The translations under genes were made by a program, and so were the position numbers. Below, in pieces: positions 48,186 through 61,100 of a stretch of DNA of 64,000 nucleotides. Where the stretch lies: assembly GCA_029204225.1 (NCBI GenBank), contig CM055101.1, positions 57,848,920 to 57,912,919 of the forward strand. The letters run 5' to 3'. Below the pieces are notes generated by a model. It was not told where the DNA came from, searched no databases, and saw only the letters and a program-made list of their open reading frames with translations. Every line of letters starts with the position of its first letter. Position 1 is the stretch's first letter. Source of the stretch: Diphasiastrum complanatum. Its lineage: Eukaryota; Streptophyta; Lycopodiopsida; Lycopodiales; Lycopodiaceae.

Positions 48186-49980
48186 GTGCCATAGCTAGGA
48201 GCCTACCAATAGTTGGTATTGTGATACCTATAGTTTGAGAGTGGATTATATTGACTATTTCTTGGGTTAGATTGTCCTATGCTGAAGTTATAATGTATTC
48301 TTGCTATGTAGTCTGTCCTTGGGAGTGATCACAAAAGGCATTGGAAACATCAACATCATTTGTTATGTCAATAGAATCAGAATTTCAAGTGTCATAAGGT
48401 TGTGTTATATGTCCATGAGTTTAAAAAGAGCTTATTACTTGACAAAGAATTGCATACCACATATCATGAAGGTAGCTACTAGATGAAACTTAAACTTTGA
48501 TGTACAATGATAGTAAGCATAAGAGAAAAAGAATTTGTATTGACTTATGAAAGAAATCTTAAAGCTTCAAAGAGCAAATGGAGTATACAACATGAAGAAG
48601 CTAATATTGAAATGCCAATAGTATTATTTGTCACTCTAGTAGATTCTCATGACATAAAAAAAATTGAATCAAATGACAAAAAGAACTTTATTCAAAAGCC
48701 CAATAGGTGAAATTAATATTTGATGCAACAAGTTTAAAAGATGCAACAGTAATTGAATCTGAAGATGACATAGAAGCCCCACAAAGAATTGATATTGCAT
48801 CAACTTATATTGTTGAGAATAATAGTATGTAGCAATGAATAAGATATTAGCCCATCTAAATAAGGCAATGGCCAAGAACTAGATTGTAAATGGCCTAGAG
48901 CTTGATCTGAATATCAAAATATTTCGTAAATCTTGTGCATATAAAATTTCAAAAAACAAATTGCCTCACAAGTCTCATTTTGGGAGATTCTCAAGAGATA
49001 GAGGGCCCTTTAAAGTTTGATGGTCAACACACTTACATTTCTTTTGTTATTTGTAAAGTTGAAAATTTGAAACACAAAAACTTGAAAATACCAAAACAAA
49101 AATCTGAATATTGTGTTTTGGACTCCAGTTTTCATCTTTGGGATGCCTTACCAAAAAAGAGGAGGGCAAAAAAACCTAAACCCTCGAAGAATCCCGTATG
49201 TTGAAGGGAGGATGGGGACAAAAAAAGATTGAAATTTGTGCTTTGCAAGGTAGAGGGAGGAACACTTGCATGCTAGCCTACAAAGGGCTTTCTCCTCCCC
49301 TTGTAGATGGGATAGATTCATGGAAGTTTTTATGAAATCATTCACTGTTGTGGATGAGTCTGACTACACATTAGAAGTTCATAAATTGCAAGATGGGGAC
49401 TAAGAGTTTGGACTCTTACCTCCAAGAGTTCATGGATTCATGGAATCCATGGCTTTCCATTATACCTAACTCATTGCTAGAAAATTTCTTTTATATGAAA
49501 TGGCACAATTATGTTTGTTTAGAGATAGACATCATTGAATGAACTAGATGTGTAAGATGCATTTACTATAAATAAAAAACAACAACAAATATGTCTTACA
49601 TATTGTAATGTATTATTTATTATGAGTTCCATAATAAACATGAATTTATTACACTTCATTAAAAACAATAAAAAATATATATTATTTTATAACAATTTTG
49701 TATAAGCACTTTAGATCGGAGAAGGCCCCTTGCAAGGTGACGACCACATAGTTCTAGTAGCTCCTTAGGGATTCAGTGATGTTCTGCAAGCTATGGATGA
49801 ATGAGAAAGGGGGACATGCTTGTGAAATATCACCACATGAGGTGCCCGGCCGTGAATGATGCAAAGAGGTCCTAAGGGTGCAAGAAAACTCTGAAAAGGT
49901 AGAGAAAGGCCTATTACTTATGTTAGTATTGATGTAGAGGGGAGAGGAGGGAAGAAAATAAAAGCCTGGAATAAAGCTCT
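48186..49980. other. Long stretch with no recognisable gene
   Basis: Several short open frames exist (for example 48935-49204, ending KKRRAKKPKPSKN), but none shows a family motif. 49560-49700 is very AT-rich. The last part (49900-49980) lies upstream of the heat shock gene and may hold distal promoter. Confidence 0.4.
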
Positions 49981-50037
49981 AGAAGGTTAGAGAAAGAGAG
50001 AGACGAACGTACAAGAGTTTTCCAGACCTTTCTTCGA
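49981..50037 (+). promoter_or_regulatory. Heat shock elements
   Basis: Two candidate binding sites for heat shock factors lie upstream of the TATA box. One is AGAAGGTTAGAGAAA (49981-49995), GAA-nn-TTa-nn-GAA with one mismatch. The other is TTCCAGACCTTTCTTCGA (50020-50037), TTC-nn-GAc-nn-TTC-nn-cGA. Alternating nGAAn/nTTCn units are the known heat shock factor target, and their place next to a small heat shock gene supports function. Confidence 0.6.
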
Positions 50038-50088
50038 CCTCCCTTTCTACTCTCCTCCTCCCGCTCCTTACCAACATACATTTTTCTC

Positions 50089-50095
50089 TATATAT
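50089..50095 (+). promoter_or_regulatory. TATA box of the heat shock gene
   Basis: TATATAT lies about 230 bp before the start codon and 50 bp after the second heat shock element. Transcription would begin near 50120, giving a leader of about 200 nt. Confidence 0.55.
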
Positions 50096-50325
50096 TTCAC
50101 ATGACGCCTTTCGGGTTTTCTTCATTCGACTTCCAATGCTTGCACCATATCAGTGAGTTCGTTATCAGCTATCTACAGCTACGCGGTCATAGTAATCGAT
50201 ATAATCTCTACATCGGGGATTCTTAATTGATCAACTCTCGCCATCGACGGACAATCTTGGAAACCGCAAACAGCAATTCATTTCTGAGAAGGAAGTTCGA
50301 TTCGTTTTTTCGTTTTTAACTGGAT

Positions 50326-50998
50326 ATGGCTTTGACACCATTCTCCTTTGGCGGAGATCAAAGTATTTTTGATCCCTTAGATAGATTTTTTGAGCCTTTT
50401 GACAGATTTCCTCTGTGGGACAATGCACCTAATTCTCGACAGTTCGCCCAGGATGTGAGCGCCATTGCTAGTACTCGAGTTGATTGGGTTGAAACCCCGG
50501 AGGCTCATATTTTCAAAGCCGATCTACCAGGTGATACATTATTCCTGATATTAGCATATATTTCAAGGCTTTGTGCACACAATTTCGAATAATCTTCCTC
50601 AACCTGGCTTGTTGCCATAAAATCTTCATGCCCGTGCTGATCTCCTTATAGTAGTTCTTCTTGTTCGTTTTCTCTGATTCATCTCACCTATATTCTAAAT
50701 CTTTTGAGTGTGTCTTTGTTTTGGATTTCAGGGTTGAAAAAGGAAGAAGTAAAGGTCCAGGTGGAAGATGGACGCACGTTACAGATAAGCGGAGAACGCA
50801 AGAAAGAGGAAGTGGAGAAGACGGACAAATGGCATCGGGTGGAGCGTACGCAGGGCAGTTTCTTGCGACGCTTCCGGTTACCAGAGAATGCGAAAGTGGA
50901 GGAAGTGAAGGCCAAGGTTGAGGACGGCGTCCTCACCGTCAGTTCCTAAAATTGAGAAACCTAAGCACGAAGTGAAGGCCGTAGAAATCTCTGGCTAA
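50326..50998 (+). CDS. Cytosolic class I small heat shock protein, two exons, late frameshift
   Basis: ATP-independent chaperone of the alpha-crystallin/HSP20 family that holds unfolding proteins in the cytosol under heat stress. Exon 1 (50326-50530) codes an N-terminal arm with [18 protein letters not shown] and the start of the crystallin domain ([19 protein letters not shown]). A 201-bp intron follows, and exon 2 (from 50732) gives [20 protein letters not shown], the class I signature [19 protein letters not shown] and GVLTV. The frame then hits TAA at 50947, giving about 140 residues where about 155-160 is usual. In a frame shifted by one base the expected tail ([10 protein letters not shown] ... 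VEISG) continues to a TAA at 50996-50998. Thus one extra or two missing bases at about 50940 remove the C-terminal extension with its IXI-type motif (here VEI). A sequencing error is possible. Introns are rare in class I genes of flowering plants. Confidence 0.9.
50531..50731 (+). other. Phase-1 intron of the heat shock gene
   Basis: The intron begins GTGATA and ends GGATTTCAG. Joining CCAG to GGTTGAAA restores Pro-Gly-Leu-Lys of the conserved ADLPGLKKEEV, so the splice sites are fixed by the protein. It is AT-rich, as plant introns are. Confidence 0.88.
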
Positions 50999-51639
50999 AG
51001 TGCAACAGCATATAGTACATGCGAGATAATAGGGCTCATGAGATTTTCGAACTCTTTAAGTCATTGATTAGGGCTAGTAAACTCCTAGGGTTTCTTGCAT
51101 ACATACGTCTAGCTCAATTTTCATGATTTGCTTTCTAAGCACTTATATGAAGACAGTATGTCCGTAATGAAACTTTGAATGCAGACGGACGCAAGTAATG
51201 CTTTGTATCAAGTTTTGCTATTAGTAATAATATAGAAGTTAGCCTCACGAAGGCGTTTTTTATTATCGTGCGTGTTGACTTGATTGTTCTTTTTCTTTTG
51301 TCTCAAATGAGCCTCGGGTGTATTTTTTGTTGAGATTGTGAATATCTAGTGTATATTGTTACAAGATGTCAGAATTTGGAACATTATGGACTCACATAGC
51401 AGATCCTTTTGAAAGTTTCCTCAAGAAACTGGAATTTACAAGTGAATTCACACAAATTCTTAGCATCATTCAATCAAAATGAACCTTGTAGAAGAGCACT
51501 CTACCATAATTTCGAAAAGTATGCTACTTATCCGGAATTTGTGAATCCAACTCCATAATTCCTTTGAGAAAAAACAGCACTCCAACCGAAATGTAATTCA
51601 AGCGTTTCAACTTCGAAATTGTTCACACCTATCCAAGAC
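50999..51639 (+). other. 3' flank of the heat shock gene
   Basis: No coding sequence is seen. An AATAATATAG near 51226 could serve as a polyadenylation signal. Nothing else is recognised. Confidence 0.35.
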
Positions 51640-52119
51640 CGCATCTTAGCCGGGCTTTGAAATCAATGTAAAGGCTCTATAGGATTGCCCCTAAGATGAG
51701 GATAGGAGAACACAATAGGAGAGACTATGGAGCAATCCTGGATCTAGCCCCCAAGTCATGCCATGTGAAGCAAGAGGAGAAGAGAGAAACTGGTAACCTA
51801 AACCCAATATGTCTACGGGAGAATCCTTACCTCATTATTTAGAGAGTAGAGTCCTGTGCATGAAATCATGCAACACCCATGCAGATCAACTATAAATAGG
51901 TCTCATCTCATCATGTAGTCCTCTTGCCTATATCCGTCACACAGACATGCAATACTCCATGTGTTTTAATTAGAGTGTCTGGGTACTCTCAAAGTAATTA
52001 GTCACAAATAGGCCTCAACATGGAATTAAATCTTGGCGTGACCAATAATCTCGAGTATTGGAGGGCCAATTTACCATATTAGGATTATTCTAGGTCCTTA
52101 ACCAAATATGGCCATAACA
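51640..52119 (-). repeat. Probable chromovirus-type LTR
   Basis: On the minus strand TTCAAGGGAGGAAG is followed by TGTTATGGCCATATTTGG at 52119, the same kind of junction as the chromovirus LTRs at 18359 and 19361. A TATAAATAGG-like box is present on the plus strand at about 51890-51900. No coding part of an element lies next to it, so it may be a solo LTR. The left edge is approximate. Confidence 0.45.
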
Positions 52120-53371
52120 CTTCCTCCCTTGAAAAAAATGCAAGATAGGTGGACAGTTGTGGGGCGGTGGGTTTCTAAAACCGTGTGAGGTTGGGTATGG
52201 ATCAAATGATGTTTTCAGAGGCAATGCGTACTCGTAGAAATTTAATGAATGCAAAGAACACATGCAGGCAAACAGAAACTCCTAGAATTGAAAGATAAAT
52301 TGGTGAAAACAAATTCTTAATCAAGATGGAAGAAAATTATCAGGAGCATCCGCACCAATGTTTGCTATTATTCTCTATGCAGTCTCCACATGCTCTTTTT
52401 CTGACAATTGAACAGATTCCAGCCAGCTATCCGACAAGGTCTGCTTGCTTCTAAACTTCTATGATTTGTAGTAGAGTGGTAATGCAATGATGATGTATCC
52501 GCCTGTCAATTAGTGCATCCACGACCTGATCTCGATCCTATTGATAATGGATGCTCAACTTCGATTTGGATCTATCAGGATTTGAGTTCCTACATTCTAC
52601 AATATGTTTCGATTCTTTCTTTAATGCTTACAAATTGTAGATTATTACTATTCTAATCTAAGTTGTACAGAGAATGAGATTGAAACATGCTCATAATAAA
52701 ATCAACAAAATCAATAACACAACAGCTACACAAAAACGATGTGAATCCTACAAAGTGCTTGTTACGATTGTCCCTCAACACTTGTAACAAAAACTCCTCA
52801 GGGAGTCAAGCACCAAGCAGCACCAAATTGGAATGATATTGATCTACCACAAGGCCCTGCAGGCAGATCTACCTGATCTTAGTCAAGAATCAACAACAAA
52901 ATACATTCATACTTCAGTACTCGAATTTAATGCATGAAAATGGAGCATAGATGGAAATGCAAATAGGAAGATCTTCAATCAACAATACAACAACATTTCA
53001 GTACAGTATCTAGTGCTTGGAAACTCATGGAGGAGGCCACTATGTATACCCATGAGCTGTTGAATCCAATTTTACAATACTTTGGCTTACAACTGAGTGA
53101 ATCCCATTCTATAAAGATTTGGATTCCACCTCTTACATGATAATAGGAGGCCTATTTATTAAAAATATAACTTAAGTTGAGAGAGTCTAAGTTACTAGCT
53201 CCCACATGGTTTTTCATCTTTCGGGAATTACCATGGGGCTCACAAATATACATCTCAGTCCAACACTAACAATTCTTGTGCTCTCACCTTCATCTCTCAC
53301 CTTCATCTCTGCTAGAAGCCCTTTTGAGTGGAGAGGTTCTGCATCATCACCTCGGGGCATGGCATCAGTGT
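52120..53371. other. Non-coding, LTR-like in its last part
   Basis: No gene. 53200-53275 resembles 29190-29260 and contains TCAGTCCAACA, which on the minus strand would open an LTR with TGTTGGACTGAG. Confidence 0.35.
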
Positions 53372-54537
53372 TGTAAAGCTACATTTACAAGCTTTACTTC
53401 CGGCGCCACTGGCGCCAGCATTGTCCCCGGCGCACTGTGACCAGAATCCAGCCGATGCCAAGTTCCTATGGCTGAAAATCTTTGATCGGTTCTAGCAAAG
53501 TCCAGAGAGCTCAGATCGATGTGCAATCACCTCACACGATCTAGGCATGATTAAAGGAAGCCTGGAGATCAATAAAATCTAGAGAGAGAAAATGACTTTC
53601 CAGAGAGAAAATCCTAGAAAGAGAAGAACGTGCTTTACCAGCCTGGTTGGTATGAGGGGGAGTGAGGAATCCTACCAATACTATAGGGGAGTGCGGGTTG
53701 CGACTCAGGGCGAGCTCCAACCAAGTCTCAGCCTCCCTTGCTGGAATGTTGTCATGGCTCTCGCCTTGGCATGCTAGCGCCCCGAGACTAGGGTCGGTCA
53801 CACACTTGAAATGTAACCTTCTCAGATTTATCAATAAAGTGGGATTTTTCTCAAACTGACTCTGATTACCTTCTGGGTTTCAGTGTTCGTTAAAAGCACT
53901 AGTTGTAAGGCCGCTTCAAAATTTTTAAGTTGGCACATAGCTGAGGATCGTATCCTGGGACGCCAGCGGTATGCCGTCGGGACCATTCGGTCCGTGGTGC
54001 CAGCGTTATGCTATCGGGACCATTTGGTCCAGGAACTGGTTGTCTCCATATCTATCGCGGCTTGTGGTTCTGAGTATTCCTTGCATGAACGTGAATGGGT
54101 TAAGCTCTTGGGGAACGGGTTCTAACCTGTTGGCTGAGTTGGATGGCTTGCTTGGGTGAAAGTTACCTGTTTATGGCTGTCCAGTCTAGCGTGGCGCCGG
54201 GATAGCTTCCAATGCTCATGACGAAGCTTTCAGTTGGTTAAGTCTGATGTAAGTTAGACCGCTTGCTTGGGTATTCGTTTGTAACGAAGCTTCGAGCTGG
54301 TTAAGTTTGATGTATGTCAGGCGACTTGCTTGGAGGGAAGTAACCCACATCGGGACCCCCAATTTGGCATGGCGCCAGGTTGGATCTCAATGTTGATTTT
54401 CGGAACTTCAAATTGGTTAAGTCTGATCATTGTTGGCGAGTTGGCTGCTTGTATGTCAAGTGGGTTTGGATGGCAAGAGTTGAAGGCTGGGAAGCTAAGT
54501 CATGGTTCCTGGCTCCCTTTGGGATGCCTGTGCTACA
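53372..54537 (+). repeat. Long LTR with TGTA/TACA ends
   Basis: A GC-richer segment of 1166 bp opens TGTAAAGCTACA and closes TGTGCTACA. The exact tRNA-Met primer site TGGTATCAGAGC (54540-54551) begins 2 bp after the end. It contains an internal partial repeat (GGTTAAGTCTGATGTAAG near 54236 and GGTTAAGTTTGATGTATG near 54299). The 3' end is well supported by the primer site. The 5' edge is a best guess. Confidence 0.5.
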
Positions 54538-54539
54538 TG

Positions 54540-54551
54540 TGGTATCAGAGC
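54540..54551 (+). other. Primer-binding site, initiator tRNA-Met
   Basis: TGGTATCAGAGC, exact match to the common plant LTR-element primer site, 2 bp after the LTR end. Confidence 0.8.
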
Positions 54552-54599
54552 CGACTGGCCAGTCAACTATGCGGATCGCACGGAAATGGCCACTGTTTG

Positions 54600-55390
54600 G
54601 GGTTCATCAAGACAACTGTTGTGCAAGGTGCTGCCCACAGTGTAAACACGGGTGCGTCCACGGTTGGGGTGGTCGGTAGAACGGGGGCTTGATGAGTCAA
54701 CGTGCTGCCCTTGAGGTGTAAGCACGGTCAGTTTTCGCGGTTCGGGCCTGGCGCCTTTTGCACGTAGGACCAATGAGACAATGTGCTGCCATTAGGTTGG
54801 TGTAAGCATGGTCTGTGCCTTGTGGGGTGCGGGTTGACATATTCGCGATAGCCACCGTTTGTTTAGCTATAAGGGCTATCGACCAAATTTGGTGGGGGCG
54901 TTACTGAGGCAATGTGCTGCCTAACGGTGAAAGCACGGGTGCGTCCACGATTTGAGTGGTATGCTGGACTAGATTTGGTTGGGGCGTTACTGAGGTAATG
55001 TGCTGTCTAATGGTAAAAGCACGGGTGCATCCACGGGGGTGGTATATTCAAGGATAGCTGCCGTTCGTTTAGCTATAAGGGCTATCGACCAAATTTGGTG
55101 GGGGCGTTACTGAGGCAATGTGCTGCCTAACGGTGAAAGCACGGGTGCGTTCACGATTTGGGGGGTATGCTACCGATCGTTTAGCTATAAGGGCTATCGA
55201 CTAGATTTGGTGGGGGAGTTACTGAGGCAATGTGCTACCTAACGGTGAAAGCACGGGTGCGTCCACGGGGGTGGTATATTCAAGAATAGCTGCTGATCGT
55301 TTAGCTATAAGGGCTATCGACCAAAAAGTGGTGGGGCGTGACTGAGGCAATGTGCTGCTTAATGGTGAAAGCACGGATAGTTGGAGGGGT
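54600..55390 (+). repeat. Tandem repeats in an LTR-element leader
   Basis: The motif CAATGTGCTGCCTAACGGTG with a following AAAGCACGGGTGCGTCCACG recurs near 54691, 54772, 54905, 54991, 55111, 55223 and 55343 (spacings 81-133 bp). It is joined in later units by GTTTAGCTATAAGGGCTATC. The units are diverged on the left and near-identical on the right. No gag is readable. Repeats in the untranslated leader are known in some plant gypsy elements. Confidence 0.75.
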
Positions 55391-58175
55391 GTCCTATGTG
55401 GGCTGATTTTGTAATCGATTTGTATGGGCGCGACCAGGCAAAGGTCCGTTGGCAGGACCATCTCAAAGGGGGACATTGTCTTTGTTACTTGTTAGTAAAC
55501 CTACCTGAGTGTCTTACTTGTATGTATTCGTGGTGAGTCTTAGTACTCGTGCTTTGCCTGGTTTGCATGATTGCTTGTGATACAAGGAGCTGATGGCTCG
55601 AGAAGGAACCTTTCTTTTGAAGGCTGATACCATCAAACAAAGAGGACTACAGAATCTATGGGGCAGATTTGCAGTTCAAGTACTCGCACGTGAACGGCAA
55701 CGAAACGACTCAATGTTTGTAAAGAATGGATGGCTAGCCTGTTTCTTGGGTTAGTTTCATTTGCGACAACGCCTACCAGACGCAAGCAGGAAGGCAAAAG
55801 TTGGCAAAGGCAATTTCAGAGGAGATCTTCTATGGAGCAGTTGGTCTTCATTTTGGAACGGCCACCTTCGGAACTGAAACTCACTGAGCATGGGTGATAT
55901 CCATTATCAGTTGGATTTTTCCTCAAAGGGAAAAGACTAGGATCCTCTTCAGAGATTGGCAACAAGTTGGATCGAGCCATAATCCTAGCAGATGGGAAGC
56001 AAAGTGTTGGAAAGGCTTTTTGTCTGAAGAACTCTACTCTAAGTCCGATCAGCTGATTTTATTACTGGAGGGGAACTATCACCACACCTCTCTCTTGGGG
56101 CAAATTTTGAATGAAAGTTGATTAAAACGGGGGCAAATTAAAGGTGACCTAGCCATACTCACACGAGAAGACTGGCGAACTTTGGACCTAATAAGTTGAC
56201 AAGTTTTTGTTGTGGAAAGGAAAGCTTGTTATAGGCTTTCTCTGGACCAGCAATGATGAGGAAACATATGAGTACACTGGCTTGTGTTACGTGTAAGGAA
56301 GCTGATCAATGAAGGAACTGTGAAAGTTGAGTCTTGCATGAGAGACTTGGTATTTCGAACGGACGCTACAACTAACAATCCATTGTCTTTATGAAAGGCG
56401 TTTGTTTGAGGAGCAAAATCGTCTATTATAAGTGCAGCTTGTGTTGGAATAGAGAACATACTTCTGACTATGCAATAATCGGTCATTTAAAGAAAACAAA
56501 TTTACAATGATTTCTTGCATGCCATGTAAGAATTGTTATAATTAACACATGAGAGTGTCCAAAGTGCTCAAGGTAAGACAAAACATTACATGAACCTCAT
56601 CGAGAGAGTTTTTTGTGACTTTCAAGTCGGTGATTGCAGATGAATAAATATATTCAAAAACCAAGAATCATTCATATTGAAAATCATTATAAGGTGATGT
56701 GGACCTTAGAAGATGATGAAGAGAGTTGGGTTTTTGACTTATTGTTGGAAGTATAATACTTTGGACCATAAATGAGCCTACATAAGGCTCCAAGAGTGAT
56801 TGATTGATATTGCAAAACTGGTCACAATATCTTGCTCTAGAAAAGCAATATTGGATTCCATAATCAAGAGCAATCAAAAGCATTGAATTCTCCCACATGT
56901 GTGTGGTATGGACTCCCGTACGGCCTATTATCAAAGATTAAGTGTAATCAAGTTTAGATAGCAAATCATTCACGAAAACTCAAGACAAATGTGTAGAAAA
57001 CTCGAGATTGCCAATGTGCTCTCAAAAAACTATCTCCTCACTATGGAATGGTGGATAGTATGTACAAAAGGTCTTCCTTCCACACGCGTTAGGTGAAAAT
57101 CCAGCACGTAATAAAGAAGTTGATTGACTCTTTTTGCCCTAACAAGTCAATCTTACCTAACCCTAAAATTTTGCTAAGTTGGTGACTAGGTAAATCAACC
57201 ACCTGTTGGATTATTCTCCTTCTTACCAATCGACTAATCGATTTTAATCTTCACCCATTGTTAATCTAGTTTTGTGGATTTTCCTGTGTCTTTACACAGT
57301 CTGCAGTTTTACAAGTGTTTTTACACAGTCTACAAAATTACATGGAGTTTACGACAATGTCTCCTTTTTCGCCTGTCAAGAATCCCGTTGAAAATTGTAG
57401 TGTCGTCTTTTTCACATTTTTTGCCTGACAGAAATCTCGGGTAAAATCATAGTGTTGCATTTTTTCGGTTTTCCAAAGAGCCTCACCCGACAGTGTCGCC
57501 TGTGGCTGTTTTAGTTCATTTTTGCAGAGCTACAATTTTGGTTCATTTATGCAGACAGAACGTTTACGGCCAATTTCTCCGCTTATCAACAATCAATGAC
57601 AAGGACTGGATGGATGCCAGCGGATCACCAGTCAACTGGTGATCGCAATTGATGACCTAATTTCTTGGTATAAATAGTTGTTCATAATAATACAATTCAT
57701 GATCATTATCAAGTTATCATAAGCATTTTGAATAGTTAGCTCTCTCTCTGAAATCTGCAAGCTTGGACACTCCTGAGCATTCTAGCTCATTTCTTAGAGT
57801 TGTTTTAGATATTGCTATTGCGCTATTGCTTATCAGCATTGTGCTTAATTTAGACTTTCTTTTAGCCGCTCAAAAAATGCTTAGAGTACATGGCTTCGAT
57901 CCATAACTTAATGTACTAATCTACTTCTGCTTCGTTTTGAATCAATATTATCCTTTATTGCGTTCAGTTTTTGTAAGCGTTTCTGTATTTCTTCGTGACT
58001 AATTCACAAACAATTTGCGACTAATTATTTGTCTAATAATTTTTTATGCTTAATTGTGCGGCTACGTAATCACTGTAGTACTAGCGATTTCAAAGTTAGT
58101 TACTATAAGTTCAAACGTGATTTCTATGACTATTGTCTTGTTTGAAATTGATAAGCGTAGTCATGCATTGGAAAG
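55391..58175. other. Non-coding; right part probably the LTR/leader of the next copia element
   Basis: No gene is supported between 55391 and 57600. A TATAAATAG box at about 57669 followed by pyrimidine runs and C/T-rich sequence fits the promoter of an LTR belonging to the copia element that begins at 58176. No LTR edges or primer site could be placed. Confidence 0.4.
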
Positions 58176-61100
58176 ATGAAGATAGTTTATTTCGCCATGC
58201 ACGAAAAGTTTTGTAAAGCTTTCGCACTTATTATCCTCAATATATCAGATACACAAATTGGACACATAGCTAAAGCTAAAACGTCAAGAGACGTTTGGGA
58301 CATTTGGAACTCACTATATGATGTGAGGGACGTAACTACTAAGTTACATCTACGAAGGAAATTCTTCACATTCAAAATGTCTACTAGTGATTCTCTTCAG
58401 AGTCACATTAACTAGTTTAAGAATCTCTTGCAACAAATGGCTGTTGTCAGATTAGTCATAGACGATCAAGACGCAATTATGACATTGCTTTCAAGCTTAC
58501 CCTCTATATATGAGAACTAGGTTATGATCATATCAACACACTCAGGTTTAACTTTTACTAGAGTTATCAGTATGTTGTTGCAAGAAGACAATCGAAGAAG
58601 TCAAGACACTCCGTCTACTTCCTCCTCTCAGGCTCTATATGTCAACAAAGGCTCTAAGCAACAGAAGCATAAAAGCTCCAAGAAGACTGTAACGAATCAG
58701 AAACAGATTTAAGGTCAAGAACAATCATCCAATCCACAATCGAAGAAGAAGATGTTTTGCGGGTATTGCAAGTGCAATAACCAGATTAAGGATTGCTGAA
58801 TTCTCCAAGCGAGGAATGCAGCCAAGCAACCTGATCAACAAGCAAACACAGTTTCATCATTTCCTCAGGTCAAAGTGGACGAAAGCGCATTTATGGTCAA
58901 AAATCAAAGTGCATTTTTAGATGATTCATGGTTTCTGGATTTTGGAGCAACTCAACATATGACCAATCAACGTGAGATCTTCAACTCCTACACTCCTTAC
59001 AACACGAAAAAATTTGTTCATCTTGGTGACAATTGTGTTCACACTATTGAAGGTGAAGGTACTGTAAGATTGCGGTTCTAGCATGATCAATTCAAATTAC
59101 TATCAAAGGTCTTATAAGTTCCTAAACTCTCTACAAATCTGTTATCAGTGAGTAGAATTTAGGTCATAAGGTAGAATTTGAATCTGATCAATGCAAAATT
59201 ATTGATGGGAGTCATAAGATCCTTACACTCGGCAAGAGGCAAGGTTACTTATATAGATTGGCACATTGCTATTCTGAGTCTAGTCAAGCCTTGAAAACCT
59301 CTGTTCTAGTCAATAAAATATTATTATGGCATCATCGCTTAGGACACTTGAATCATGCATCTGTTTCGAACATGTCCAAACAATCCATGGTTCTTGATCT
59401 CGACTATCTTTCTGGTAGGGTCGATCTCCTTGTCTGTCATAGCTGCATCTTTGGAAAGTAGGCTAGGATTCCTTTTAGATCAAACCATATGCATGCACCA
59501 AAAGATTTATTAGATGTTGTTCATACAAATATATGTGGACCTATACAAACCCCCTCATTACTAGATACAAAGTATTTCATTATCTTTATTGACGAATTCT
59601 CTAGAAGATCAATTGTTTATTTCATTAAACAGAAATCAGAGGCTTTCATCAAATTCAGACAATTCAAAGAGCCTGCTGAGAATCAAACTGGCAAACGAAT
59701 CAAAGCATTGAGGTTAGATAACAAGGGAGAATACATCTCCAACGAATTCAAGGACTATTGCCTTAATAATGGCATTGAGCAACAATATATTACATCCTAT
59801 TTGTCTCAGTCAAATGGTCTTGCTGAGAGAAAGAACAAAACCTTAGTTGAATCGGCAAAGTGCATGTTATCACATGCGACACTTTTGAAGTGCTTCTGGG
59901 CTGAAGCTGTTCAAACAACAACCTATATTCAGAACAGATGTTCTACTAAAGGCCTCTCAGACAAAACACCATTGAAGTTTGCACAGGTACCAAACCTTCT
60001 TTATCAAACTTACGAGTTTTTGGATGTACTGCTTTTGTGCAGATTCCTCGTGATCACAGGAAGAAGCTTGACTTCCAGAGTATCAAGTGTGTTTTCATCA
60101 GCTACACTACTTCATATCAAGCCTACAAGTAGTTCGATTCCATCGAGTCGAAGATATTCACTAGCCGGGATGTCATCTTCATCGAAGATTAGTTTGAAGA
60201 CCTCAAAGAAAAGGGCAGTCCCCATGTGGCCAATCTATCAGATTTTCCTGATGCTTTGAACTTTCTAGTTCCTCAGTCGACTATTCCTATTGAAGGTCCA
60301 AGCTCCTCTACTCTTGACGAACAACAAATCAATGACAAATCAAAAGATGATGATGTTGCAGATTAGCAACTATAGTATGATGGAAATAATCAACTTCTTG
60401 TATTACCCAAGAGATCTTCAAGGACTACAGACCGCCTAACCGATATATCGACAAGTCTGCAGCTTATCTTGTTCAAGAACTGACGTCTATCCAAGAGGCA
60501 CTCAACTCACAGCCTGATTTAGATCTCTGGAAAGAAGCTATGGATAAAGAGTATTCATTTCTTTTCAAAAACCAGATGTGGACGATTGTTGAATTACCTG
60601 CCAGCAGAAACGTAGTTGATTTCAAATGGATTTTCAAGGTCAAGTACAACGCAGATGGAAGCATCAACAGAAGAAAGACACGACTTGTAGCCATAGGATT
60701 TTCTCAGGTATACAACGTCGACTACACTGAGACTTTTAGTTCGAACGTCAAGCATTCTTCTATTCGACTCTTGCTATCGTTTGCCGCTATAGCATATTTG
60801 GAAATATATCAAATGGATGTACAGACAACATATCTCAATGGAGTATCGAAGAAGACATCTACATGGTGCAACCCAAAGGTTATATTATCGAGGGTAAACA
60901 CAATAATGTGTGTAAACTCCATAAGGCACTTTATGGCTTGAAGTAATCTGCTCGAGCATGGTTTCAAAGGATCAATACTTTCCTCATTGATCACGGCTAT
61001 ACACCTAGCTCTTCATATTCAAACGTTTACTTCAAAGTAGTGCAACAGTCTTTTATCATTATCACTTTGTACGTGGATGATACATTACTTTTCAGCAACA

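Noticed and set aside
48935-49204. Basic C-terminus (KKRRAKKPKPSKN) as a host nuclear protein
   Set aside because: Short, no start support, no recognisable domain and no splice partners. Left as spacer.
50661-50936. Extra open frames over the second heat shock exon on both strands
   Set aside because: Shadows of the HSP20 exon. The splice-supported frame explains the region.
53541-54773. Several open frames of 60-120 residues
   Set aside because: They lie within a GC-richer LTR, change frame between repeats and show no domain.
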